Of a DNA stretch of 51,899 nucleotides, positions 18,642 through 30,749 are shown piece by piece. Numbering within the stretch: the first letter of the stretch is position 1; every line of letters starts with the position of its first letter. This stretch comes from Emiliania huxleyi CCMP1516. Taxonomy: Eukaryota > Haptophyta > Isochrysidales > Noelaerhabdaceae. Location of the stretch: positions 103,634-155,532 of the forward strand of contig NW_005197273.1 in assembly GCF_000372725.1 (NCBI RefSeq), read 5' to 3'. Under the pieces are notes generated by a model. That model ran no database searches and was not told the DNA's origin. It saw only the letters and a list, made by a program, of their open reading frames with translations. A program made the position numbers and the translations under genes.

Positions 18642-19955
18642 TTGTTTTCGAGGAGGCTAGAGAAATTTGAGGTGTGTAGCATCTACACTGGGGAGATCTT
18701 CCGGACAGGAACGGCGCAGCCACCAGAGACAGTACCACGAGACGAACTATCACGACACACGGCAGCAGGGGGGACGCAGCTGGATGGAAGTGACGACGAG
18801 AGCGGGGACGACTTTGACAGCGTCGCGGCGCGGTGTAACTTCGACTGGCCTGCAGCATCGAATGAGCCGAAACGAGGCACGAGGGCGACGCACTTCGTAC
18901 GCTACGAGGAGATACAATTAGGCAAGGCAGCTGCGCAGGTGATGGTCCTGTTTGCAGAGAGGGGAGTCACGGAAGGCCAAGAAATCACATGGTCATATGG
19001 GGACTCATACAGGAGCCACCGCAAGGAGATGGGATACAGGGCGGGGACCAGGGCGGATCCGAACGCAATAACACCCCAGCAAGCGCGGACGGCATTCGCG
19101 AGATACTGCAAAAAGATAGACGTGACGAAGGAGGAGCTAGCGTGGAACTTTGGATGCATATCGGCAAGCCAAAATAACGAGCAGGAGGCTGTCCTGGTGC
19201 GTGAGCTAATCCTGAGCAACAATAAGCGACTGTACCACGGAGCACAGAGCGCAGCAGACAGGACGGCGGCGACGGCGGACATGGCAGAGACGAGTGTGAA
19301 ACAAAGGGCGGCGGGCATGGAGGGCGGTAGCGACGGGGATGGAGACGGTGACGGTGGCGAGGGAGAGGAAGGGGGTCCATTAACACCAGACAGCGAGAGG
19401 GGCAGGGAGGAAAGGGGGAGAGAGGAAGCCAACGCGACGTGCGCAGAGGATGAGGATATAAACTGGGACGACGCAGCGGAGGGGATAGGCGAGGGAATCG
19501 AGGGACCGGAGGGCTTTCGCGACAGCGACGATGACGACGAAGAAAGGGGAGAGGACGGAGGGGCGACACGCAGGAGGAGCGAAATCGCTAACGGCCCGAG
19601 CAGAGAGGGCGACGGCGGGGCACGAGGGAACAACGGAGACGCTACCGATGACGCGAACCGAGGCACGGACGCCGGCGGGGACGGGGAGGGCGACAGCGAC
19701 GTCGATGTTGACGCAACCGTATCGAGAGCGCCACCCAAAAAGGGGCGGACAGCCATGGAGGTCACCGAATGGAGGGCGAACGGCACGATGCGAAAAGGCA
19801 GGGCGAGGCGGATGGAGAAAGAAGTGCCCCCAAGGCCATGGTGGAGGGGAGAGAGAGAGAGAGAGAGAGAGAGAGACGTGAGGCGCATGCGCCCAGGAGG
19901 GGAGGGGGCATGTGTAACGACACTGCTAGAGATGCCTTTCGGGGCCCAGAGATAA
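18642..19955 (+). pseudogene. SET-domain-like ORF, mobile-element associated, 5' incomplete
   Basis: Long open frame without an ATG at its beginning. Near its start it reads YTGEIFRTGTAQPPETVP; then HFVRYEEIQLGKAAAQVMVL and FAERGVTEGQEITWSYGDSY resemble the second half of a SET domain (NHxxxPN region degraded, then the GEEITxxYGxxY motif). A domain-free RARTAFARYCKKIDV region follows, then 200 residues of low-complexity acidic sequence and a GA dinucleotide run (19853-19876). The ORF finishes inside repeat R1. Codon use is less GC-skewed than in the neighbours. It converges with the chromodomain-like ORF. I infer a transposon-borne or captured, partly degraded gene; the catalytic asparagine is not evident. 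Confidence 0.4.
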
Positions 19956-20057
19956 AACTTCTGTGATGCCATGCGTGACCTAGTAGTGTCCCCAGCTATG
20001 GGCGTGTCCACGTTGGAGCCAGGTGTGGTGTGGGCGCGAGAATAGCTCCGCCGTTCA
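19933..20057. repeat. Dispersed repeat R1, copy b
   Basis: 125 bp, second copy of R1 (12661-12783). It sits exactly between two convergent ORFs and truncates both, so it is a younger insertion or the shared end of a larger element. Confidence 0.85.
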
Positions 20058-20059
20058 TG

Positions 20060-20884
20060 GAGGCAACCGATGCGAGTCGACTGGTGTGTGTCGTCGTGGT
20101 TTCGTATCAAGAATTCTCTCTCTCTCTCGGTGCCGTCCCCACCTACGTCGCTGCCGTCGGAGGGGCCCACTGCGGCGGTAAAGGCGTCTAGGAGTGGGCC
20201 AGCGACTGCCTCCTGCGCTAGCCACTCATCCTCCTCCTCGGATGCGTCTCGCCATCGCACCTTGTACTCCTGTGTTACCCCGACTTCTGCGAATCGCACC
20301 GATCGCTCGTAGACCTCCCGTGCGTCTCCCTCTCTTTCATTGGTCCACCGGCAGAGTTTGGGTTTCGGTTTCTTGTCTCTGGCCAGTCGCTCCCAGTCCG
20401 GGCTGTCGAGTACCGCTGCGCCCCACCAGCCCGACAGGTGTGGGTTGTAGAATAGCGGCTCCATTAACACGCGTCCGATCGACCAAAGCCCCCCCACTCG
20501 CACTGTCCTCGGTACGCCCGCCCTCGCCTGTCGGTACGTGACTTCAGGTGTGTGGTCTTTCTGTGCGGCGTCCTCACCATCGTACGGTACCAGTCCTCTC
20601 AGAGTGCCATGCGTCTTGAGTGCGATGCGCCAGTAGGCGGGCACCGTCTCGGGGAGATTGAGAAAATCGCACGAGGAGTGGAAGAGCCGTCGCCCCATGC
20701 GGAGGTGCCCGTATGCTCGATTGACGTAGGACGCCACTATATTCACGCCTTTGTGTGACGACGGCGTGACCAGGCGGCTCACCTGGCGCTGGTATAAGCT
20801 GCGTGTGAATATCTCGATGTCCTGGCAGTGTTGTCCGCCCTCGGGTCGCTCTTGAATGAGCGTCTCGCGTTTTACCGCGTACAT
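20060..20884 (-). mobile_element. Chromodomain-containing ORF, probable transposon protein
   Basis: From the ATG at 20884 about 270 aa are open before the frame enters repeat R1. Residues about 225-265 read EYKVRWRDASEEEDEWLAQE then LLDAF, a chromo-like fold start (YxVKWxGxxxxxxTWE...L). Upstream are GRRLFHSSCDFLNLPETVPA and RVGGLWSIGRVLMEPLFYN, which I do not recognise. Chromodomains at a C-terminus are typical of integrases and other mobile-element proteins and target insertion to chromatin. No DDE triad is visible in this fragment. It may instead be a host chromatin protein. Confidence 0.4.
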
Positions 20885-20939
20885 CGAAGTTTAGCCCCTA
20901 ACGCCCATTTTGATCGAAGAGGACGAGATTGGCCGCCGA

Positions 20940-23294
20940 ATGAGCCGCTCCTCGATGCTCATGGTCTCACACTCGCACGGCGCGAGAGACTTTGAGCAGG
21001 TGGGCAAGCGTGCCACTACTGCCGCTGCCGCCGCCGCCGCACAATGGCACTCCACCGCTATGCCGCGCAACGGCGAACAGCACGCGCTGCACGGCGGCGT
21101 GCGTCTGGCGCTCGACTCTGGCGAGTTCATCTTGCAGCGCGCAGCCGAGCTGCCGGCGGCGCCGAGCAACCTGGCCGACATGCCGCCGAGGGCCTGCCAC
21201 TTCCAGACCGTGCCGATCGAAATGCTTCAGCAGTCGACGGCGGTGCAGTGGCCCTTCTTCAATAGCAGCTCGCTCTCCTTCTACAGGGAGATGGCCTCGG
21301 GTCGCTGCAACCCGCTGAGCATGGGCTCCAACCTGACGGTGCAGGGCAACCGGCTGACGGCTCGTGCAATGGGCCGCGGCTTGCGCGTCGCCCTCGCGGG
21401 GCAGAGGGCGAGATTCAGTGTGCAGATCGACTTGGAGCGGCCGGCGAAGGGGCTCGAGGAGACCACAACCCTCGCAGCGAGGCTCGTCGGCCCGAGCCTG
21501 ATCGCCGCCGAGCCGCTGCGCCTCGAGCTGCTGCACGGCGGCGCACGCGGCGGCCGGCGGCTGAGAGCAAGCTTCTCGTACGTCGCGACCGAGGCGGGCG
21601 CGTACCTCGTCGAGCTGACGCTCTCGTCCGTCGTCGGCGAGAGCATCAATCACCTGCTATATCGAGGGCGCGCCGAGGTGCTGCCGTATGCCTCGACGCG
21701 ATCATCCACGTCAACGAGCTCGATCGCATCTCGAGGCGCGCGGCCGACGGCGGAGGCGTACGACGGCGCGAGGACGCCGCTCGGCCAGAACGGCAGCTCC
21801 ATCCTTCGGCAGGCGGTGAACACGTCGCTGTGCGTGCGCAGTGGCGCGGCGCCTGGCCGCTGGGTGCGGCTGGCGGGCGGCGGCTGCCTGCCGCGGGAGC
21901 GGCGGGCGAACCACAGCAGCGGCGCGCGTTGCGCGCCGCGCGAGTCGCAGGAGGCGCACGCGTTGGAGGGGCGGCGGATGCTGCGCGTGCTGAACGACGA
22001 GATGCACTACCTGCGCGGCTACTATTACCTGCCGCACGGCTGCCACTACCGCCACTTCAGCGCTAGGCAGGCGGCCGCGAGCCTCGCGCGCTGCGGCTAC
22101 TCGGTGCTCGGCTTTGGCGGCGACAGCATCGGGCGCGAGATGCTCACCAACTTGCACCAGCTCCTCTCGGGCCGCCGCCGCGTCTATGTCGACGGGCGGA
22201 CGCTGAAGCAAGCGGTGGGCCAGCTGCCTCAGGTGAAGGTCGGGCCGATCACGCTCGTCTGGCAGCAGTCGGGGCCGCAGTCGGCCGGCCCTCCGCCCAA
22301 CCTCGACGTGGACGCTTACGTATACTCGCCCGCGCTGGTGACGGCGCTGGCGCACGGCTGGTCGATCGAGTGCGTCGTCAAGGTCGTCACAAGAGAGCTG
22401 CGCGCGCTCCGCGCGGCGTGCGACGCCCGGCAGATTCTCTGCATCTTCCGCACCAACTCGGCCGTGCAGCACACGCAGATGCTCGACCCGCGCCTCTGGG
22501 CGGGCGCGAGCAACGGCGGGCTGACGCGGCGCACGATGGGCGCGGCCGTGGCGCAGCTGAAGCGGAGGGCGTCCGAGCTCGGATTCGCCATCCTCGACTC
22601 GCACGCAATCACGGACGCGATGTGGTACGGCAGCTGGGACGGGCTGCACTACACTTTCTCCGCGCGCGTGAGCGACCCGCACGGCGCGTCGCCCTTCCGG
22701 TGGCAGTGGCAGGGCGGCGCCTCGCACATGAGCACGATCGTGCTGCTCAACATGCTGTGCAACCACTGCCACGCCGCACCATCGGACCGGCCGCCGCCCG
22801 CGCGGCGCACGCGACCGGCCGCACGCGCCTTCGTCTCCATACTCGCCGACAGCAGCGCGATGCGAGCGGCGTGCCCCAGTGCCGCCTGGCAGGCGCGGCG
22901 GAAGCAGCTGCAGCAGAGGACGCTCCGGCCGGGATTCGTTGCGCTCTTTCGCCGGCGCTGCCTCACCGACCCGACCGCCTTTGAGATGCGCGGCACGAAC
23001 CTGCCAGACCTGCTCACGGACGACCACACCGTAAGCGGCCGATGCGCTTCAAGCCGCTTCCCGACGCTGCACGCGGCGTGGGCGGCGTGCTCAAACAACA
23101 TCAACTGCTCGGGCGTCGTGAGGGACCACGGGCTCCGGTGTGGTGGCCAGCCGGCGCTCCTTCAATTCGAGCTGCGGAAGGGCGACGCGGTCGAGTACGG
23201 CACGCCGGAGCCTTCACTCCGTCTCCGAGGTACGAGCGGCCCGGTAGCCTGGCCTTGGCCGGGATGGTGCGAGCGTCAGCGTGCGCCGTCTTAG
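20940..23294 (+). CDS. PC-esterase (SGNH-type, NXPE/TBL-like) with filamin-like repeat
   Basis: Single exon, 784 aa from the ATG at 20940 (an upstream exon with a signal or anchor is possible; none is seen). About residues 130-250 look like a beta-sandwich of the filamin type (FSVQIDLERPAKG...SFSYVATEAGAYLVELTLSS). The esterase part has the GDS motif (VLGFGGDSIGREMLTNL, near residue 393) and the paired aspartate-histidine motif (SWDGLHYTF, near residue 567), as in NXPE and plant TBL proteins that acetylate or de-acetylate glycans in the secretory pathway. A cysteine-bearing C-terminus (CRCLTDPT..., CSNNINCSGVV, CGGQPALLQF) resembles a lectin-like or PAN-like tail. The substrate is unknown. 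An AAAATTCTTTT motif is not seen upstream. Confidence 0.7.
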   Translation: MSRSSMLMVSHSHGARDFEQVGKRATTAAAAAAAQWHSTAMPRNGEQHALHGGVRLALDSGEFILQRAAELPAAPSNLADMPPRACHFQTVPIEMLQQSTAVQWPFFNSSSLSFYREMASGRCNPLSMGSNLTVQGNRLTARAMGRGLRVALAGQRARFSVQIDLERPAKGLEETTTLAARLVGPSLIAAEPLRLELLHGGARGGRRLRASFSYVATEAGAYLVELTLSSVVGESINHLLYRGRAEVLPYASTRSSTSTSSIASRGARPTAEAYDGARTPLGQNGSSILRQAVNTSLCVRSGAAPGRWVRLAGGGCLPRERRANHSSGARCAPRESQEAHALEGRRMLRVLNDEMHYLRGYYYLPHGCHYRHFSARQAAASLARCGYSVLGFGGDSIGREMLTNLHQLLSGRRRVYVDGRTLKQAVGQLPQVKVGPITLVWQQSGPQSAGPPPNLDVDAYVYSPALVTALAHGWSIECVVKVVTRELRALRAACDARQILCIFRTNSAVQHTQMLDPRLWAGASNGGLTRRTMGAAVAQLKRRASELGFAILDSHAITDAMWYGSWDGLHYTFSARVSDPHGASPFRWQWQGGASHMSTIVLLNMLCNHCHAAPSDRPPPARRTRPAARAFVSILADSSAMRAACPSAAWQARRKQLQQRTLRPGFVALFRRRCLTDPTAFEMRGTNLPDLLTDDHTVSGRCASSRFPTLHAAWAACSNNINCSGVVRDHGLRCGGQPALLQFELRKGDAVEYGTPEPSLRLRGTSGPVAWPWPGWCERQRAPS

Positions 23295-23550
23295 CGGGGC
23301 CTTGACTGTACGGAGCTACGGTATGATATTTCGTCGGTGGCCAATGAGGTCTCAGCAGCGTTCAGCTCTTAGACTCGTGTGCTCGTGTCCGTCCGTCCGG
23401 GGTACAAGTGTTCTGATCACAAGAAGCAACGCCCGGTCACTGCAGCATAACGCCAAGAGCAAGACACGGAGTCTCGCATCCGGCTTTATCGTGACTGAGA
23501 CTGTCGGGCTCTCCTATCCTCGTCACCGCAACGAGCGGGCTCACGGCATG

Positions 23551-24289
23551 TTGTGCGAGTATATGGGACAAAAGCGTCGAAAATGTCCCAAAAAGCGTGT
23601 CTCGAGTTTGTTGCAGCCCCACAGCTGGCGCGCGCTGCCAGGAAGCACCGCTCGTGTGTCGGCCGCACTCCCTGGCACCCAGTGAGTGCGGCGAACCGAC
23701 CAGACCGAATGGGCTCGACGCCGCGCTCGCTGTGGGGCTGCAACAAAGTCGCCGCCGAGCGTGCCACCGACGGCGTCCCGGCGGAGGTGATGGAGTGTGA
23801 GACCTGAGGCTGCGGAGGTGACGCCTGAGGTACCGGCCCGTGCACAGCGACTCAGCCGGCGACCGCCACGGGCTCAGACGAGACTTGTCGACTCGTTACG
23901 GCTCAGCTTCACCGTGGTCATCGGGCGTCTGTCGACGTCAGGACCACCCATACAGCTCGCGGGTTTGAGGTCGCAAGAGCCAAGATGGTGGCGTTTGGAC
24001 ATCCCAACCATCACACAAGACAGCCTGTAGGTGATGGCGGGACGGCGCAGTGTTTGTGGCACTCGGCAGTAGGCACCCGCGGCACGGCCCCGCTGTCGGC
24101 TCTCACGGGCTGCGGAACCGGCCCCAGAGGGAGCCGGTCCGGGCGAGTGTGGCAGCTCCTGCGCTAGTATGGGCACCCTCTATCATAGCACTACTGATCC
24201 TGGTCATTAGAGCTGCCAGGGATAGCGTCAGGAGCCGGTAGGAGTCAAAACCTCTCATATTTGAGACATCGTGTCCCATATACTCGCAC
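23551..24289. mobile_element. Candidate TIR element, about 740 bp
   Basis: GTTGTGCGAGTATATGGGAC at 23551-23570 is repeated exactly as its reverse complement at 24270-24289, inward-facing. The interior has no transposase-like frame, so it would be a non-autonomous (MITE-like) element. Clear target duplications are not visible. The TGTTGTGCGAG part also resembles the retroelement tail end, which may be chance. Confidence 0.5.
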
Positions 24290-24346
24290 AACGAGCCTCA
24301 CGCGCGGAGTAGTGCGGACCGATAGCGAGTACGCGCGGCGGCATGC

Positions 24347-25000
24347 ATGATGGGGCGGGTGACCCCCAAAACGAACAGACAGCTAGCGGAGCGCCATCGT
24401 TCCCTCTGGCGACGCCTTCGCGCCAAACACACCGTGACGTGGAGGCATGTGGCGGGTCACAGCGGCAACAAATGGAACGACTACGTCGACGAGCTAGCAG
24501 CTCGGCGCAGGCAGGGTGACAGAGGCTCAAACGCTGCCGAGTGGGCGGACGACACCATCCCGACGGACACTCCCGACGATGAAAGCAACGCGGAGGGAAG
24601 CGACAGCAGTACCAGTGGACACGGAGCAACAGGCAGCGCCCAGGACTCGGAGAGGGAAGATGATAGCGACGCCAACTGTGGACCTGCTACACCAACGGCT
24701 ACAGCCCCAGCCAGCCCTGACAGCCACCCCTCGCCCGCCACCGACCCTGAAGCCGCACCCGTCGCTAACCCTCGCCGTTCCCCCCGAGTTCGAACGATAT
24801 GGTCCGAGTATGTGCCGAGCGAGCAGGCGAGGGAGATCGGAGACAATCGGGGAGCGCGATGCGTACTTGCCCTCGCGATGTTGACCCTCCCCCACCACCA
24901 CTCTCCCCGGACGACGCCGCTCTCGCATCTGCTATGGTCTCTCTCTCGATACACAACACGCTCGCCGACTTGGCAACAAGGGTTGACTCCCTCGCGCTAG
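24347..25000 (+). pseudogene. RNase H C-terminal fragment of a retroelement
   Basis: The frame reads RHRSLWRRLRAKHTVTWRHV then AGHSGNKWNDYVDELAARR. HVxGHxGxxxNxxxDxLA is the end of a type I RNase H domain, as found in LINE-type polyproteins. No reverse transcriptase precedes it. The rest of the frame is proline/serine/aspartate-rich without domains. I read it as a 5'-truncated remnant, unrelated in sequence to the element at 28210-29590 as far as can be seen. Confidence 0.55.
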
Positions 25001-25318
25001 GCGACGAACCTGCCCCCGCCCCTCGGGGCGGGGGCCCCCGCCCCCCCGGGGGGCCCTTTGGGGCCCCTCCAGCTGCCCTCCAGGGGGCGACCCCTCCGGG
25101 GAGGCCGGCCTTCCCCGTGCCGGTCCTCCCCAACCAACCCCGCCGGCGCAGCGCGAGCTGCCGGCCATATTGAGCGGTTCATCCGCGTCGCGCACTCGTC
25201 CCAACCGGGGGCCGCAGACTTGTTCTGCGCGCCAACGGCTGGTGACGCTGTGTTGCCCTTGAGCTAGTCCTTCCCCGGTCGCCTAGCCTCTGCGCTGTCT
25301 GGCGAACGCCTGTATGCC

Positions 25319-26113
25319 ATGCGCGCGGACCACGCTTGCGTGCGACCGCCAGACGGCGGCGAGGGGCGGCCGGCCGCGCCCTCTCGCGGGCTCCTCTCGA
25401 CGCTGTTGCGCGGCGCCGCGGGTTGGGCCGACGGCACCCCGCACGAAGGCGATCAGCATCTCGCCGCGGCGCGGATTTCGAGGGCGCGAGCTGCAGCCGG
25501 TCAGGTGGCCGGGCCGGGCGAGCTGTCGCCAGACGACCCGGACGACGACCTCTTTGGGCAGATCGACGCGCTGGTGGCGGCGCGTCCCGCGTGCAAGACG
25601 TTTGTCGGCCAGATCGCTGCCACCCCTTGGGCCCGCAAGTTCCTCGTCACCCTGTCCGACCACGAAACGGCGATGCGCGAGGGCGAGTCGACGCCGCCGC
25701 ACAAGGCAGCCATACCCGACGCCCTGCGGCGCGCGCGCGAGGGCTCCGCGGTCACCGCAGCCGAGGTTACGGCCGATACGAGTGGGACGGCGCTGCTCGC
25801 CGGGCCGGGCGCCACGGCCACGCTTGGCCTCAGGGAGCTTCGCCAGGCGGCGGCGGCGGCCGAGGCTCGCGAGGCCGAGGCTCGCGTGTGCCGCCGGCGC
25901 ACGTCGAGGCCCCGGCTGGGGCTGCGGATGCACGCCAGGGGCGACGGCGGCGGCGGGGCGAGGCCCAACGCGGCAAGCCCTCCACCGCTCGGCCAAGCGG
26001 TGCGAGCCGCACTGCATCGGCGCTTGCTCGCGACCGGACAGTCAGCCGCCGTCCCGTCGGCACCGACCGCGCCGTCGCGGGTGGGTAGGCCGTGGAAACT
26101 GCGCTGGCGGTGA
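25319..26113 (+). CDS. Hypothetical ORF, doubtful
   Basis: 264-aa frame from the ATG at 25319, alanine/arginine-rich. A central part looks protein-like (DDPDDDLFGQIDALVAARPA then CKTFVGQIAATPWARKFLVT), followed by low-complexity sequence. No family is recognised. Other frames are also open here because the DNA is very GC-rich. It may be a decayed retroelement (gag-like) ORF, given the RNase H fragment just upstream. 25020-25100 is an unusual GC-block with GGGGCCC-type palindromes. Confidence 0.25.
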   Translation: MRADHACVRPPDGGEGRPAAPSRGLLSTLLRGAAGWADGTPHEGDQHLAAARISRARAAAGQVAGPGELSPDDPDDDLFGQIDALVAARPACKTFVGQIAATPWARKFLVTLSDHETAMREGESTPPHKAAIPDALRRAREGSAVTAAEVTADTSGTALLAGPGATATLGLRELRQAAAAAEAREAEARVCRRRTSRPRLGLRMHARGDGGGGARPNAASPPPLGQAVRAALHRRLLATGQSAAVPSAPTAPSRVGRPWKLRWR

Positions 26114-26348
26114 GCAATGGGCGCGAGCCGCGTCTCGTACGGGTCAGCCATATAGCGCAAAAACTTACGCGCGCACACAAAAAAGCAAAAAGGCCGCACT
26201 AATTATGTATGTAGAAGAGGAATCCACATGCAGAACAGAAGATTAAACCGCCAACCGAGAAGACTGCCTGCGGGGTCGGAGGTGCGCCACGGCGTCGCGG
26301 CTGGCGGCGGAGGACGGTGGATGACGGCGGAGGTGGGAGCGGGATAGG

Positions 26349-27994
<1,646 letters not shown>

Positions 27995-28209
27995 CGAGGC
28001 GTTCCCTACAAGGGCGGCGGTGGGTGGCGGCGCGGATCAGCGAAATTTGGATGGGCGCCGAGATTGGGCGCACGAGGGTGCTCTCCGCTTGCTTGCCGCT
28101 GCGCTGCCGTGCCGTGCCGTGCCGAGCACGCGGGGCGAGAGAGAGGCTAAGGGCAGAGATGATGCCTCAGATTGCGCGATTTCGGTGATAGCAGCCCGAA
28201 CTCGCTTTT

Positions 28210-29590
28210 TTTCTTTTGTTTGAGTTCTTACAGCAGGCGCAGCGGCGGTACACCGTCGGCGTACACCATCGCAACTGGCTCGCCCTCGCCGACGCCTTCG
28301 TCAGCGAGGCATCCCGGCAGGGCGGCCGCTACAAGACTGGCAGGTGCAAGAACCACAAGTGCTGGCGCGAGGCGATTCGGTTCGTCGCAGTCAGCCAGGA
28401 GGGGGCTGGCGCCTTCCTGAATGCGATCCCCATGCGGGATGATATGAAGATGGAGACGTGGGCGATGCGCATGACAGTTCAGCGCCGCCTCGGCCTCCCG
28501 CTCGATGTTGCCTGCCAGGCGGTGGAGGCGGGCAAGAAGGCGCCAAACGGCAAGCCGCACGAAGAACTCGGCGATGCCGCAATGGTCAACCCGCGTGCGA
28601 AGCACGCGACACGACACAAATACCTGCTCAAACGACTCGTCAAGACCCTTCGCTCGGCGTGGGGCATGCTCATCGAGATGGAGCCGACTGCACACCTCAG
28701 TTACAGTAACCCAAAACAACCTGACGTGGCGGCGGCGAACATCGGCAAAGGGCATGTGCGCCTCGTTGGCGACTTGAAACTGACGAGCTCGCTTGCGTGC
28801 AAGGGTGGCGATCGGCTCGGCTGGAAGGGGGCTTTTGTCGCCTTCGGCAACACCGAGCGGGCGCTGCTCGACTTAGTGTTAGGGCATGCTGCATGGCCGC
28901 GGCCGGGAGGGGGGGGGGAGGGGGGGAGGGAGGCGGAGGATGCAGAGGCGGAGGCGGCGGCGGCGGAAGAGGAGGAGGGGGAGAGTGAGGGGGAGGCGGA
29001 GGCGGGGGCACCTGTGACGGCCCGCTACGAGAAGGGCGAGTACCGGTTCGCGCGGGAGAAGAATTGCGACCTGCGTTTGCTCGACTTCGAGACGTTCGGC
29101 GGCTTCGGGGACGGCGTCCGCAGAATTCTTCGGCAGGCGGCGGACCAGCTGAGTAACAAACTTTCGCACGCTCAGCACCTCGATGAGGTCACATGGACCA
29201 CCAAGAACTGGCACGGGCTGCAGATGCAGCGCTTGTCTGTCGTTCTCCACACCGCCGTGGCGTGGCAGATACCGAGGCGGTGCCCGGTGCCGAGCGCAGG
29301 CTGTTAGGTGTGTAGGTATATAAATCAAGACACAGAGCTCACACAGAATCATTTTAGGTGTGGGGAGGAACAACGCCTGACTGTTTTTCCCCTTCCTACA
29401 TACATACATACATACAACGGGGATTTATTTTATTACGCGCCAGTGCCTTTTTAGAAAGCGGCGAGGTATGGCGAGGGCGGTCGAGTGGACGGAGCTAAGT
29501 GCCCCCCCTTCCCCCCCCCCCCCCCCCCACACACACACCTCGCAGGAATCCTTAGGCGGCTCTCGTGGTGGCAAAATTAAATTCTTTTTG
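28210..29590 (+). mobile_element. Retroelement copy 1: post-RT domain and 3' tail, 5'-truncated
   Basis: The open frame to 29307 has no start codon. It contains AGAFLNAIPMRDDMKMETWA then MRMTVQRRLGLPLDVA, the usual 'reverse-transcriptase C-terminal' region of non-LTR type polyproteins. PKQPDVAAANIGKGHVRLVGDLKL could be a PD-(D/E)xK-like nuclease core. A glutamate/glycine low-complexity stretch follows, then the tail part HLDEVTWTTKNWHGLQMQRL with SVVLHTAVAWQI. That tail recurs at 31040-31150 and, inverted, at 42420-42520. The 3' end (GAGCTAAGTGCC...TTAGGCGGCTC...GTGGTGG) runs into AAATTCTTTT at 29579. A 150-bp insertion (about 29307-29465, including TACATACATACA) and a C-run separate the ORF from the tail. 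The nuclease reading is weak. Confidence 0.6.
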
Positions 29591-29654
29591 AGCGCCTTCG
29601 TTGTTAATAATAATACAGACGGATGGACACTTGCTGTAGCCTAGGTGTAGCCAC

Positions 29655-29832
29655 ATGACACGCACACACTCACACCGCACCGCACCCTGCACCCGCGCCC
29701 CCCCCCGCCTCGCCTGAGTTGGGAGGAGATTATGGGAAGATGGAACAGCCCGTGCCGAGGGAGAAGCGGAACAAAACGTATGGGAGGTTGAAATCGTGCA
29801 CCACGCTGCCCGGCGTTTCTCACTTTCCGAAG
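29655..29832 (-). repeat. Repeat R3, copy b
   Basis: Reverse-strand copy of 18436-18615, lying about 70 bp beyond the stop codon of the minus-strand gene ending at 29901 and in that gene's sense. Confidence 0.75.
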
Positions 29833-29900
29833 GAGCACGTGGTCCCCCCCTTCTTCGGCAATCTCGGAGGCGGCGGCGGCAGTCGCTGACCTGGAGCGAG

Positions 29901-30646
29901 CTACCTTGCTCCCAGGGCCAGAGTGCCGACTGTGGCGGCGATGGCGAACGGAGTAAAGTAGATCTCGAGGGAGCACGTGGTCCAAGTCGCGCTGGCGCGA
30001 GGCGGCGCGACAATTGCAGTCTTGCCGGCCTCGGGCAGGGTGTGGAAGTGGGGCTGGTGCTTGTCGTACACGGAATGCGCGGTACGGTGCGGCTCGAACT
30101 GGCTATCTTCGAACGTGGGGTATGTGCGAAGAGTGAACTTGAAGGTGCCCGCTGTGAGCCCGCGCTCGAGCCCATAGAACTGGAAGGCCATCAACTGCGT
30201 CGCGGCGTCGTCCCCCTCGCCCTGTGCGAGCAGTGTGATCATGGCAGGGTTCATCTCGCCTTCATTGACCGTCGAGGAGAAAGCCAGCTGATCCGGATTG
30301 TAGTCCCAGCCGTACCTAAGGTACGGTGCATGCAGATGAAGCAACGATGTGCGGGTGTGTGGTGGTGCGTTACGTACTTCTCGTAGCCGTGCAGGTAGCC
30401 CTCGAGCATTGTGCTCGACTTGATGAGCCGGTAGTACGTGCCGGCCCCCTCGTCCCTCTGCGCCACCATCGTTGGAGCAATGTCCGCCAAGCCCACCGTG
30501 AGGTTGTGATACGTCCAGCGCCCATCCTCGCCGGCAAAGTCGAGTGAGATGCCTTGGCCAATGCACGGAGCCGTGAAGAACGTGAGCGGCTGGTAGCTGC
30601 TAGGCTGGGCCGCGAACGCCAGCGCAATGGAGGCGATGACCAGCAT
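29901..30646 (-). CDS. Secreted or membrane-anchored protein, unrecognised
   Basis: Two exons (30646-30378, 30315-29901) separated by a 62-bp intron (GTACGT...CTTAG) give 227 aa. The start MLVIASIALAFAAQPSSYQP is a good signal peptide. The mature part has LTFFTAPCIGQGISLDFAGE, GYEKYGWDYNPDQLAF (across the splice) and FKFTLRTYPTFEDSQFEPH. The C-terminus (SLEIYFTPFAIAATVGTLAL) is hydrophobic and could be a membrane anchor or GPI signal. I recognise no family. A retroelement RT fragment begins 107 bp beyond its start codon on the opposite strand, and repeat R3 follows its stop. Confidence 0.65.
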
Positions 30647-30749
30647 GTGGACTTGTCGCGGCGAGTTACAGAGCGAAGGTTGCGACTGCTCAATCAGAGA
30701 TGCGGCGTGCGGTGCAAGTGTAACGTGCCAATACTTCCTCCAAACGGAG

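Noticed and set aside
29510..29535. Homopolymer C run as a biological signal
   Set aside because: Long C runs also occur at 45531, 45800 and 51427 and may reflect slippage or assembly; no meaning is claimed.
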